Shown: positions 44,805 through 53,345 of the stretch, in pieces
Layout of the letters: every line of letters starts with the position of its first letter
Numbering within the stretch: position 1 is the first letter of the stretch
NCBI GenBank assembly: GCA_045644465.1
Contig: JAZRGV010000008.1
Span: 21,708-85,707, forward strand
Length of the DNA: 64,000 bases
From: HGM04593 sp045644465
GTDB taxonomy: Bacteria > Bacteroidota > Bacteroidia > Bacteroidales > Bacteroidaceae
Reading direction: 5' to 3'
The notes under the pieces: model-generated
What the model was told of the DNA's origin: nothing
What the model saw: the letters and a program-made list of their open reading frames with translations, nothing else
Databases searched by the model: none
Position numbers and translations under genes: made by a program

Positions 44805-46352
44805 TTAATTGTTTTTAATCAGTTCGTATGTTCGTTCGCCAGGAAGTTCATTCTGTACAAGCTGGGTGTTCTCCTGCATAGCCTCGTCGGGGATAGGAAC
44901 TGTGTACATAAGGTCTTTTTCTTTCAAACGATATACCTGCCTGTCTGTTTTGCTTGTATTCCATACGTGAGTGATTTCCGGCATGCCCCAGCGACGCAGG
45001 TCGAACCAACGGTGTCCTTCGAAGCAAAGTTCACGTCTTCTTTCATCTTTGATGAACTCAATAAGCTCGTTCTGGTCGGTGATGAATACCTCAAAGTCAT
45101 CCTCGGGGTCGAATCTCTTCTCTCGCAGTGCTGTAAGTGTTTCTGCTGCCTTTTTTATTCCTTCGCCGCCAATGTTTGCTTGTGCTTCGGCATAGTTCAG
45201 GTATGCCTCGGATAAGCGAAGACAACGTCCGAATACGTTAACTGCGTTTTTAGGCAGGTAATACTCTGTTCCAACAAGAATTTTACCATATGCCATATCC
45301 ATATATCCGCCTTCAATAGGTGCCTTGATGATGTATCGTTTCAGGCGTAAGTCATACTCGTCGAATGTATCCTTTAAATCTTGTGATGCCTGAAAGTATG
45401 CATGCATTTTCCTGTTTCCATCATTCGGATTCTGCGAGTTGGTGCTTTGACAAGTCCATACGAACATATCTTCAGGGCTACCGTATGGCCATATTGTTTC
45501 AGGAGAATTGTATGTAGGGTAGTACAGATATTCAGCAGCGGTCGATGACACATTGTTCAGGTCCATTAGGCTGAAGTTGCTGTTTTCCATTACATATTGT
45601 GCATATTCTGCTGCTTTCTCCCAATTTTCCATATATAAGTATGTGCGCGACAGCATCAACTGCACCATAGGAAGGCTTGTACGGTATTTGGGTTTCCATT
45701 GATGTTCCTCGGGTAATAATTTATATATCGAGTCGGCTGCATGCAGGTCGCTCAATATCTGTACATAAACCTCTTTCACGGTCTTTCTTTTCAGATAGTC
45801 CTCGCTCGCTTCTATTCCACTTTGCAATTTAAGTGGCACGCCCAAAGCTTCGGGGTTGTAGTTATATGGTTGGCCAAATATATTTACAAGGTTGAAATAG
45901 TACAAGCCTCTTAATGCCAATGCCTGAGCCTTTACAATGTTTATCATCTCCTCGGTATCTGTTACCTTTGGCAGATAGTCGAGAACGGCATTTGCACCAA
46001 GTATCAGTTCATAGTATTTCTCGTACATGTTGATGTGGCCGGCATTTGCCTCTTCCATCATTTTGAACATGCTAGGTTGCCAGGCATAGCTTGCCAAATA
46101 TTTATCTTCCTCGAAATCTTCCATGGGTACCTGATAGGGTGCCGCTTCTATATCGTCATCCATCAGTCCAAGGAAAATATTGTAACCTGTCAAGTCATTA
46201 CGTTGATATGCCTCACCAAGCAGAAGCTCGTTAAGCGAGTTTGCATCTTTAGGAACAAATTCGCTCTTTGAGTTTGGCTCAAGAAAGTCGCTGCATCCTG
46301 TCAGTGTGAGTGATATAGATGCTATGATGAATAGTCTCTTTGTCAGTTCCAT
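44805..46352 (-). CDS. SusD/RagB-family surface lipoprotein
   Basis: 515 residues. A lipoprotein signal (LTLTGCSDFLEP, Cys about 20) anchors it to the outer face. TPR-like helices hold the SusD core, for example ALALRGLYYFNLVNIFG near 160 and LVTYLYMENWEKAAEYAQ-like sequence near 245, and the C-terminus carries LRLSEAYLNYAEAQ and ELCFEGHRWFDLRRWGM, both family signatures. It works as the lid on the SusC channel and captures an oligomeric substrate. The gene is 14 bp after susC. Confidence 0.95.
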   Translation of the reverse strand: MELTKRLFIIASISLTLTGCSDFLEPNSKSEFVPKDANSLNELLLGEAYQRNDLTGYNIFLGLMDDDIEAAPYQVPMEDFEEDKYLASYAWQPSMFKMMEEANAGHINMYEKYYELILGANAVLDYLPKVTDTEEMINIVKAQALALRGLYYFNLVNIFGQPYNYNPEALGVPLKLQSGIEASEDYLKRKTVKEVYVQILSDLHAADSIYKLLPEEHQWKPKYRTSLPMVQLMLSRTYLYMENWEKAAEYAQYVMENSNFSLMDLNNVSSTAAEYLYYPTYNSPETIWPYGSPEDMFVWTCQSTNSQNPNDGNRKMHAYFQASQDLKDTFDEYDLRLKRYIIKAPIEGGYMDMAYGKILVGTEYYLPKNAVNVFGRCLRLSEAYLNYAEAQANIGGEGIKKAAETLTALREKRFDPEDDFEVFITDQNELIEFIKDERRRELCFEGHRWFDLRRWGMPEITHVWNTSKTDRQVYRLKEKDLMYTVPIPDEAMQENTQLVQNELPGERTYELIKNN

Positions 46353-46366
46353 AATTTAACTTATTG

Positions 46367-49300
46367 TTATAGTCCTAAACTAACTCCTAATGAATATATA
46401 CGAGGCTGGATGCTGTATCCAAGTTCCGGGTCGTATCCTTTCCACTCTTTGCTTGCAATTACAAAAAGGTTGTTCACATTTGCACTGAACTGTACGTGTG
46501 AAAGTCTTATTTTCTTGCAAACCCTTTGTGGCAGGCTATACGAAAGTGAAATCTGTGTACAGCGTAGGAACGAGCCGCTGGCAACTCTAACATCCGACTG
46601 TGCCCACATTGAGTATATATTGTCATATAGTCCATTAGGTAGCCACAAGTTATACAAATCCTTTATTGAAGTGTAAAGTGCCGGGATGTTTGTGCTCAAT
46701 TCGTCGCCCGGTTTTTTCCAACGGTCGTTCAACTCTTTCGACAAGTTACTGTATATGTCGGGCATCTGACCGTATGTAAATGTAGCGTATGGGTTAGGCA
46801 AACGTTTCTTTGCTCCAAGGTTTGCTGCAAAGTCAATACCAAGGTTAAATCCTTTCCAACGTATGCGTGTGTTGAAGCCACCCGAGAAGTCAGGTTCGCT
46901 CTGTCCCGAATATATAAGGAATGTTGTTGGGACTACACTTCCGTCACCTCCGGGGTCTTCGTATGATGCATTGCTAAATGTAGGATAACCGTTCTTGGAA
47001 TCCAATCCGGTGAATTCGTACGACCAAAAAGCTGAAAGTGGAGAACCTTTCTTCAACGGACGGCTGCTGCTGCCATTCAGATAGTCGATGTGTGTCAACT
47101 CGTCGGCCTTGGCTGTGAGGTCTTCTGTTTCCGATTTGTTCCAGTTTTTGCCGGCATTAATGCCAATTGTCCATACAAAGTCCTTTCTTCTTATCGGAGT
47201 GTAGTTGAAGCTGATCTCAAAACCGTTGTTTGTGATAAGGCCACCGTTCAAAGGCATAGAACTCATACCATACTCCTCGGCGATATCTTGTCGTATAATA
47301 GCGTTACTGCGACGCCAATAATACTCCAAATTCATTGTAATGCCGAACAAAGATATATCGGCACCCAAGTTAGCACTTTTTGTACGCTCCCATTTTAGTT
47401 GTTTGTTCGGCAAACTTGAGATAGTGAGGTAATATTCGTTGTAGCTTTGCAACAAACCTTGGTATGTTACAATCATATCGGGGCTTATTGAGTTTACAAC
47501 ATTTCCCTGAATACCATAGCTGGCGCGTATGTTGAACTGCTCAAGCCAAGGAATGTAGTTCATTACAAAAGGCTCTTGAGCAACCTTCCACGATAGACCG
47601 GCCGACCATGTAGGGTCAAACTGTTTGTTTACATCCTGTCCAAAGCGGTTCGATGCATCGGAACGCACGTTCAGGTTTATGACATATCGGTTCATAAATG
47701 AATAGGCAACGATACCATAGAACGACATGTAGTTTGTTACGGTCGATGTCTTGCTCCATGCTCCATTATAAAGCGTGTATAGAGCACCCCATCCAATGCT
47801 TACATCGCTGCCTATTGGCTTGAAGTTCTCAGGCCATGTTGGTGAAACAAGTTTTTCTCCGCGCTCTGGAACATATCCCCAAACTGTGTTACCGACACTC
47901 TCGCCGGTTGTTGAACGTATCTCCATACCAGCCATAGCTGTAAGGCGGTGGTTCTCATTGAACTCTTTCGAGAACTGCAGGCTGTGTGAAGTGCTGTATG
48001 ACACACTTTGCGAATTGCCTTGTCTTAGAACACCTCCATATGGCATCAGCGCTGCATTGTATTTGTCAGATCCGGCCTCTTCGGAACCATAAGCATAACC
48101 GCGGTATAGTCGTTCGATTGCCGATGATTTCTCGCCTTGGAAACTTTCGCTGTTGTTTGTGTTCAATGCTACGTTTGCTCTACCTTGATATGTGAGGTAA
48201 GGCAGAATCTTATATGAAATATTTGCCGAGGCATTGAATGTTGTACCCTTGTTCAGCGAGTAGGTGTTCTCCAACTCGTTGAATACGTTATACGAATATT
48301 GGTTATTTGCTCCAAGCAGAGTATTGTATTGATATGTGTAGTAGCTTGAATAGTATGTAGGCTCGCCATTCTCCTCGAATGCAGGAATAGCTCGATTGGT
48401 ATTCATTGCGTATGTGTAGGGGTTAACACCTGCATATCCGTATGCATTTCTTACACTTCCGTTGAGCTGTACGTTGATGTCAATCTTGTCGTTTACATGG
48501 CTGTTTACGCTAAGGCGTGCGGTCAATTGGTCATTTTCGTTGCCAATCTCCATACCTTTGTTGCTCTGGTAACCAACAGATGCATTATAGGTGAGTTTCT
48601 CGGCACCACCTGATATGCTCAAGTTGTGGTTTTGGCTCACAGAGTTGCGTGTCAACAAAGCAAACCAGTCGGTGTTCTCTGTTTCAAGGCGTTGCAGATA
48701 AGTAGAGAACTCTTCCTCGGTAATCATACGTTTGTTGAACATTGCCATCAAACCTTCGTATGTGTATATTTGTGGTAGAGGGTTGCTTTGGTATCTCACA
48801 CCTGCTTCATACGCCTCTTTGCTGAACTGTATTCGCTCTTTAGAGTTCATGAAGTCGTAGTCGCTGTATGTAGGGCGCTCCCTTACTGAAACGTTGGTGC
48901 TGTAGCTGATATTCACACGGCCCGGAGTACCCTTTTTAGTGGTGATTACAATTACACCATTTGAAGCTTTTGAACCGTAAATAGCTGTAGCCGAAGCATC
49001 CTTGAGAACAGTGATATTATCGATATCCTGCGGGTTGAGCCATGAAATCTGGTTACCTATAAGTTCCTTCATGTCGCTTGTTATGGATGAACTCATGTCG
49101 ATAGATAACGCATCCTCCTGTATCACACCGTCAACCACCCAAAGAGGGCTTGTGTTTCCAAGAATTGTTGATGTACCGCGAATGGTGATTTTAGGAGATG
49201 AACCCACACGTGCCGAAGAGTTGACAACAGTCATACCGGCAACTTTACCCTGTAGCATCTGGTCAATGCTCTGGTATGCAGGCATCATTATGTCATCGGC

Positions 49301-49723
49301 CTTCACAGTGGTGAATGCACCAACCATGTCCTTGCGTGGCAAACGCGCATATCCGTCTTCCACAATGGTTACCTCCTCCAACATTGCATCGTCGGGCACA
49401 AGCTGGATGTTCAACGTTGTGTTCAAGTTTGTTTTTGTCAACTTGATATTCTTATCTTTCGAACCAAGATAACTGACAACAAGTTCATAGTTACCTCCAT
49501 CGATGTTGATAGGTAGCTTGAATTCGCCTTCAATGCCGGTGCTTGTTCCTTTGACCATTTTTTTGCCGTTCATAATAACAACAGATGCACCGGGAAGTGG
49601 CTCTCCTAAGTCGTCGACAACAATACCTGTTACATAGCTGTTCTCTTGCGCCCACAATGAGGTGGTGCAAGTAAAGCATAATACAAGCATTAAAATCCTG
49701 ATTATTACCAATTTAGCATTCAT
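46367..49723 (-). CDS. SusC/RagA-family TonB-dependent outer-membrane transporter
   Basis: 1118 residues. Signal peptide (TTSLWAQ), then a carboxypeptidase-like regulatory domain (about 30-115, GEPLPGASVVIMNGKK), the plug with SARVGSSPKITIRG and TVLKDASATAIYGSKASNGV (part of the SusC signature), and a 22-strand barrel ending YSLGVSLGL. It imports the substrate caught by SusD using TonB energy. First gene of a five-gene unit with SusD, two lipoproteins and a T9SS protein. No glycoside hydrolase or sensor is included. Confidence 0.95.
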   Translation of the reverse strand: MNAKLVIIRILMLVLCFTCTTSLWAQENSYVTGIVVDDLGEPLPGASVVIMNGKKMVKGTSTGIEGEFKLPINIDGGNYELVVSYLGSKDKNIKLTKTNLNTTLNIQLVPDDAMLEEVTIVEDGYARLPRKDMVGAFTTVKADDIMMPAYQSIDQMLQGKVAGMTVVNSSARVGSSPKITIRGTSTILGNTSPLWVVDGVIQEDALSIDMSSSITSDMKELIGNQISWLNPQDIDNITVLKDASATAIYGSKASNGVIVITTKKGTPGRVNISYSTNVSVRERPTYSDYDFMNSKERIQFSKEAYEAGVRYQSNPLPQIYTYEGLMAMFNKRMITEEEFSTYLQRLETENTDWFALLTRNSVSQNHNLSISGGAEKLTYNASVGYQSNKGMEIGNENDQLTARLSVNSHVNDKIDINVQLNGSVRNAYGYAGVNPYTYAMNTNRAIPAFEENGEPTYYSSYYTYQYNTLLGANNQYSYNVFNELENTYSLNKGTTFNASANISYKILPYLTYQGRANVALNTNNSESFQGEKSSAIERLYRGYAYGSEEAGSDKYNAALMPYGGVLRQGNSQSVSYSTSHSLQFSKEFNENHRLTAMAGMEIRSTTGESVGNTVWGYVPERGEKLVSPTWPENFKPIGSDVSIGWGALYTLYNGAWSKTSTVTNYMSFYGIVAYSFMNRYVINLNVRSDASNRFGQDVNKQFDPTWSAGLSWKVAQEPFVMNYIPWLEQFNIRASYGIQGNVVNSISPDMIVTYQGLLQSYNEYYLTISSLPNKQLKWERTKSANLGADISLFGITMNLEYYWRRSNAIIRQDIAEEYGMSSMPLNGGLITNNGFEISFNYTPIRRKDFVWTIGINAGKNWNKSETEDLTAKADELTHIDYLNGSSSRPLKKGSPLSAFWSYEFTGLDSKNGYPTFSNASYEDPGGDGSVVPTTFLIYSGQSEPDFSGGFNTRIRWKGFNLGIDFAANLGAKKRLPNPYATFTYGQMPDIYSNLSKELNDRWKKPGDELSTNIPALYTSIKDLYNLWLPNGLYDNIYSMWAQSDVRVASGSFLRCTQISLSYSLPQRVCKKIRLSHVQFSANVNNLFVIASKEWKGYDPELGYSIQPRIYSLGVSLGL

Positions 49724-49893
49724 GGTTATATCGGTTAATATATTCTTTATCTATTAATTTTGCTAAATTAATGTTATTTTTTGATATTATTGTAATAAAA
49801 GAGAAGAAAATGGTTGAAAATGCAGTGTTAAAAAAATATTGAAACTTATTGTTGGTTTGTATTTATGTTGTCGATAATGTTGTTTTAATAGCA

Positions 49894-49930
49894 AAAAGTA
49901 ACAAAGGTGATAATCACCTTTGTTACTTTT
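49894..49930 (-). terminator. Terminator after the beta-barrel/lipoprotein unit
   Basis: AAAAGTAACAAAGGTGA and TCACCTTTGTTACTTTT are perfect 17-bp arms around TAA. Between 49724 and 49893 is the AT-rich susC upstream region, in which no clear consensus promoter is seen. Confidence 0.85.
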
Positions 49931-49964
49931 ATTTTCAAAGCCTTTTATGTATTGATACTTGTTC

Positions 49965-50855
49965 TTAGAAGTAGAATGACATGTACAAAGAGCCACCGAT
50001 GTTCTCTGTTCCAAAGCGGAATGCGGAGTTGCCTGGAGAGCTTAGGTCGTAACGTGTTTCTACTGTTTGGGTAGAACTGTTCCAACCTTCAGATTCGGCG
50101 TATTGCTGTCCGCCTGAAATTCCGTATATGCAAAGATTGACCTCTGCTCCTAAAGATATTTTTGGAGCAACGAACCATTCAATGCCGGCACTGCCGGTAG
50201 CGCCATAGAATACGTCAGAAGAGCCTTTCTTCTTGGTTACTCTGTAGCCATTAATTGCGGCCTGAGGGGCTGAAAGGCTTGTGCTTGGTGTTTGGTTGAT
50301 GCTTGTAATCTGGTTTGCATAATAGTAATTTGTAGTAGTATTTTGGAAACCTATCAATGCTCCAAAACCAAAAACTCCTTGCACACGTTTTGTCCCTTTG
50401 CGGTATTCTGCACCGAGCATAAGGCTCATTCCGTTCTTTTTGCTCTTGTTGCTGTCTATTAATTTTGTCTCGTTGAGTGGGTCCAATACTGCGTTCTTAT
50501 CATCTTGAACATAAGCATTGTTTACATCGCTCTTTAGTAAGAGGCCAATGTTCGCGCGGATGGCAAACTTATTGTTAAGCATGTATTTACCCATAATAGA
50601 TGCGCTTGGAGTTATGTTGTTGTTCCAACCATCTAATTTGTTTGCAACAGCTTCGCCACCAAGATAATCGATTGTGTTGTTGGTGTTGCCATTAAATATG
50701 TTTCCTACATAATTCAATACAGGTTTCAAGTCGATACCTATAGCCCAATCACCCTTCTCGGGTAAGTAGCTCTTTTGCTTGCCTTCCACTGTTTGCGCAA
50801 AAGTTGTGCTAAGTGTAAAAAGACATGCGGTTATTATAATAAAAACTCTTTTCAT
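49965..50855 (-). CDS. Predicted outer-membrane beta-barrel protein
   Basis: 296 residues with signal peptide (LSTTFAQ). The mature part has strand-like alternation: GDWAIGIDLKPVLNYVGN, FAIRANIGLLLKSD, GMSLMLGAEYRKG, VFGFGALIGFQN and a terminal GGSLYMSFYF, matching outer-membrane beta-barrels. No enzymatic motif is seen. It lies 13 bp downstream of the next lipoprotein gene, and the two probably act together at the surface. Confidence 0.82.
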   Translation of the reverse strand: MKRVFIIITACLFTLSTTFAQTVEGKQKSYLPEKGDWAIGIDLKPVLNYVGNIFNGNTNNTIDYLGGEAVANKLDGWNNNITPSASIMGKYMLNNKFAIRANIGLLLKSDVNNAYVQDDKNAVLDPLNETKLIDSNKSKKNGMSLMLGAEYRKGTKRVQGVFGFGALIGFQNTTTNYYYANQITSINQTPSTSLSAPQAAINGYRVTKKKGSSDVFYGATGSAGIEWFVAPKISLGAEVNLCIYGISGGQQYAESEGWNSSTQTVETRYDLSSPGNSAFRFGTENIGGSLYMSFYF

Positions 50856-50868
50856 AATTTGGGTTGTT

Positions 50869-51912
50869 TTAGAAGTTTAAGCTAACATTGTACCATTCGT
50901 TGTTTTTGTTATAACCATATGTGTCAATGTCATCGTGTGCGTCAAAGCCCAAAGCCACTTTAATAATAGGTGTTTTATCATTAGCAATGCCACTGAATTT
51001 AATCTCATTGGTACTTGTTTTTAATAATGACATCACACCGCTTTCTATCTGGTATGTTTTAAATTCTTTATTATAAGAAATATTTCCCCATATGTCTTCT
51101 ATTTCTGTATATTCTGTCTTTATGTAGTTGAATCTGTTAATGATGTATGGGGTTGTTTCAATCTGAACGTTTGCTGTCCATTCTTTTTTATCGGAAGGAA
51201 TTACAAAGGTAGCATCTCCATTATTGTTGGTTGTTGCACCATAACAAATGCCGTTGATTGTAGCAATGACATCAATGTCTGAAGCTGTATTATATTTACG
51301 GCTTATGAACTCTGTTTCAACACCATCAATCTCTTGTTTGTCAATAGAATATTGAGGCTTTCCAACCTTAACGATGAATGTGGAATTATATTTGCAGCCT
51401 TCGTCGAGGTCTCTATAGTCTATTACATAAACAGCGTCGTTGAATTTAATGTCTTGTGGATAAAGGGTTATTATATTCTTTTTAATGCTGTAAACACCTT
51501 CGCTATTCTCATATATGGGTTGGTTGTTGTCAACATCCACAACCTCTTTGTATGTTCCAATAAACTGTTCGGCTTTTACGGTAACTTCTGTACCGCCATA
51601 TACGACTGGGATATTTATGCTGTATTCGCCGTTGGCGTTTGTTGTTGTTTCAAAGACAGTAACGCCATTTTGGTTGTTTGGTGCCAATTCTGAATTGTTG
51701 ATTTCTACATAAACTTTTTTGTTAGCAGCAGGTACGATATTTTCAATATACTTGCCATCTTTATAATCTTGTCCAAGGTTGTGCAAGATTGTACCACGGA
51801 TGTTCGCAGTTGTTTTAATGTCTGCTACTTCAAAACTGCTTTGTTCTTTGTCACAACTTGCAAAACAAATTGCAAGAATAGCCATGAGGGCTACGTTAAT
51901 TAAGTTTTTCAT
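50869..51912 (-). CDS. Predicted lipoprotein with carboxypeptidase-regulatory-like repeats
   Basis: 347 residues, lipobox AICFASC (Cys about 19). At least two beta-sandwich segments with turn patterns like TTNANGEYSINIPVVYGG and TTNNNGDATFVIPS suggest carboxypeptidase-regulatory or Big-like domains used for binding. No catalytic residues are recognised. It is the first gene of a two-gene unit with the barrel protein; CAAATATA at 51944-51951 (TATATTTG on the - strand) is a candidate -7. Confidence 0.8.
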   Translation of the reverse strand: MKNLINVALMAILAICFASCDKEQSSFEVADIKTTANIRGTILHNLGQDYKDGKYIENIVPAANKKVYVEINNSELAPNNQNGVTVFETTTNANGEYSINIPVVYGGTEVTVKAEQFIGTYKEVVDVDNNQPIYENSEGVYSIKKNIITLYPQDIKFNDAVYVIDYRDLDEGCKYNSTFIVKVGKPQYSIDKQEIDGVETEFISRKYNTASDIDVIATINGICYGATTNNNGDATFVIPSDKKEWTANVQIETTPYIINRFNYIKTEYTEIEDIWGNISYNKEFKTYQIESGVMSLLKTSTNEIKFSGIANDKTPIIKVALGFDAHDDIDTYGYNKNNEWYNVSLNF

Positions 51913-52068
51913 AGGTAAAATAATTATATTGTTAACGATGTTACAAATATATGTTTTTATTTATTAATATTTCATAAATCTTAGAAAAAAAGGGTTACGT
52001 GGACAAAACGGGTGATGAAATTATGTAAATAAAACCTTATTGGACATTTCGGGTGATAAATATCCATT

Positions 52069-52106
52069 ATTGCCACTTCAACCTGTGCACAGGTTGAAGT
52101 GGCAAT
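52069..52106 (+). terminator. Perfect 38-bp palindrome inside the insertion sequence
   Basis: ATTGCCACTTCAACCTGTG and its exact complement follow directly, then CGCTTTTTAA, giving a terminator with its U tract on the + strand. It would block outside transcription from entering the element antisense to the transposase. Confidence 0.75.
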
Positions 52107-52112
52107 CGCTTT

Positions 52113-53000
52113 TTAATAATGTCGCATAATGTACTCATCCAATAACTTTTTTCGATTATCCTTGCTTATCCCTCGATGGGCTCTTAGTTTACTCTTTATA
52201 TCTGAGAACAGCCCTTCTATTGCGTTGTTTGTGTTAGGAAGACCGGTCTCGGGGTGATCGTAAAAAGTCCAAAGTAAAGGCATGTTGCGTTTTAAGCTAA
52301 GATATGCACTGCGTAGCCTCGGACGCATGTAAGGCGGTGTGCAACGCTTTGTCCTTTTGTCATGAATGCGCTCGTTTAAAACATCCTTGTACTTGTCATG
52401 CCACTCATTAAAAGCGCCAATGAAACTCTCCTTGTCCATTTGAGTTATATTCTTAACGAGGCTTAAAAGTTCGCAGGAGGCATTAAGATCCGGCTCTTGG
52501 GTCAAGTACCTGCGAGTGATTAGTATCTGATGAAATTGGCACATCTGAACAGGGATCGGATATAATGCTTGTGCCAAACCACGCATACCGTCAATCACTG
52601 CGCCATATATTTTAAACCCTTGAGATTCAAGCCAAGAAATGCCTTCCATATATTGATTTATGGTCTCATTATAGACATATTTATGCGATAGAACCTTATT
52701 GCGCAGGGCATCCTTTATGACCATGAGGCCGAACTTGCGGCCCCAATAGGTGGTGTCGAGCTGAACTGTTACTTCTTTGTACTTCGCTTTCTTACGTACA
52801 AAGCGCATACTTTCTAAATCACGACGTATTGTTCTTTCAGAAACTTTATACTTTGCAGCAAGTTGTATGATGGTCTGCTTGCCATCAACATAGTCGGTTA
52901 TTACTTGAGATTTGTCGCGACGGATACCACCTGTAAAACGACGACCACACTCCTTACATTTATATCTCTGTTTACCATCTCTAAAACCATTGTGGACCAC
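52113..53000 (-). CDS. IS256-family transposase, zinc-ribbon variant, likely frameshifted at start
   Basis: 295 residues from a GTG at 53000. The DDE catalytic core shows VQLDTTYWGRKFG (first Asp), YGAVIDGMRG (second Asp) and NTNNAIEGLFSDIK (Glu). The N-terminus has CKECGRRFTGG, half a zinc ribbon. Upstream in the same frame the codons give CFYCGSKN, the other half, but no ATG: the only ATG (53037) lies one frame away, across an A7 tract at 53025-53031. Six A's would restore MPKKCFYCGS. The gene is therefore either inactivated by a one-base insertion or rescued by slippage. Confidence 0.8.
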   Translation of the reverse strand: MVHNGFRDGKQRYKCKECGRRFTGGIRRDKSQVITDYVDGKQTIIQLAAKYKVSERTIRRDLESMRFVRKKAKYKEVTVQLDTTYWGRKFGLMVIKDALRNKVLSHKYVYNETINQYMEGISWLESQGFKIYGAVIDGMRGLAQALYPIPVQMCQFHQILITRRYLTQEPDLNASCELLSLVKNITQMDKESFIGAFNEWHDKYKDVLNERIHDKRTKRCTPPYMRPRLRSAYLSLKRNMPLLWTFYDHPETGLPNTNNAIEGLFSDIKSKLRAHRGISKDNRKKLLDEYIMRHY

Positions 53001-53157
53001 ATTTTTTGACCCACAATAAAAGCATTTTTTTAGGCATATAAGTTATAATCTTCGCAAAGATGTGAAAATCAATTTATTACAAATATTTTATCACCCGAAA
53101 TGTCCACCCTGCCAAAAAAAGACAACGATATAGCAGTTGCCAATTTTACAAAAATAA

Positions 53158-53191
53158 AAAAGAGTAGAACTCTCTCGAATTCTACTCTTTT
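53158..53191 (-). terminator. Terminator of tRNA-Leu
   Basis: AAAAGAGTAGAA (53158-53169) and TTCTACTCTTTT (53180-53191) are perfect 12-bp arms. It lies 10 bp from the tRNA 3' end, with an A/T-rich run beyond. Confidence 0.8.
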
Positions 53192-53200
53192 GTCCAATCG

Positions 53201-53282
53201 TGCGCGTGATAGGACTCGAACCTACACGTCGCAAAACACCAGATCCTAAGTCTGGCGCGTCTACCAATTTCGCCACACGCGC
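53201..53282 (-). tRNA. tRNA-Leu (TAG anticodon)
   Basis: On the - strand the acceptor GCGCGTG pairs with CACGCGC, the anticodon stem CCAGA/TCTGG encloses CTTAGGA (anticodon TAG), a long variable arm follows, and GGTTCGAGTCC forms the T arm. The long variable arm is as expected for tRNA-Leu. CCA is not encoded. A TACCTTCG box lies just upstream. Confidence 0.96.
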
Positions 53283-53345
53283 GACTGTTTTAATCTTTTC
53301 GACTGCGAAGGTAGTTATTTTTTTTGAATAATCAGCCTTTTTTGC

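Larger units (their letters stand above)
51999..53107 (-). mobile_element. IS256-type insertion sequence with doubled left end
   Basis: The right end reads GTGGACATTTCGGGTGATAA inward from 53107. The left side holds two related ends: TGGACATTTCGGGTGATAAA from 52041, nearly identical to the right end, and a diverged GTGGACAAAACGGGTGATGA from 51999. Both sit outside the transposase gene. No matching flanking duplication is evident for either choice, so boundaries are uncertain (about 1.07 or 1.11 kb). The element lies between the lipoprotein unit and tRNA-Leu. Confidence 0.8.

Noticed and set aside
53091..53276. 61-residue reading frame MAKLVDAPDLGSG on the - strand
   Set aside because: It overlaps tRNA-Leu almost completely; this peptide pattern is a known by-product of translating tRNA-Leu.
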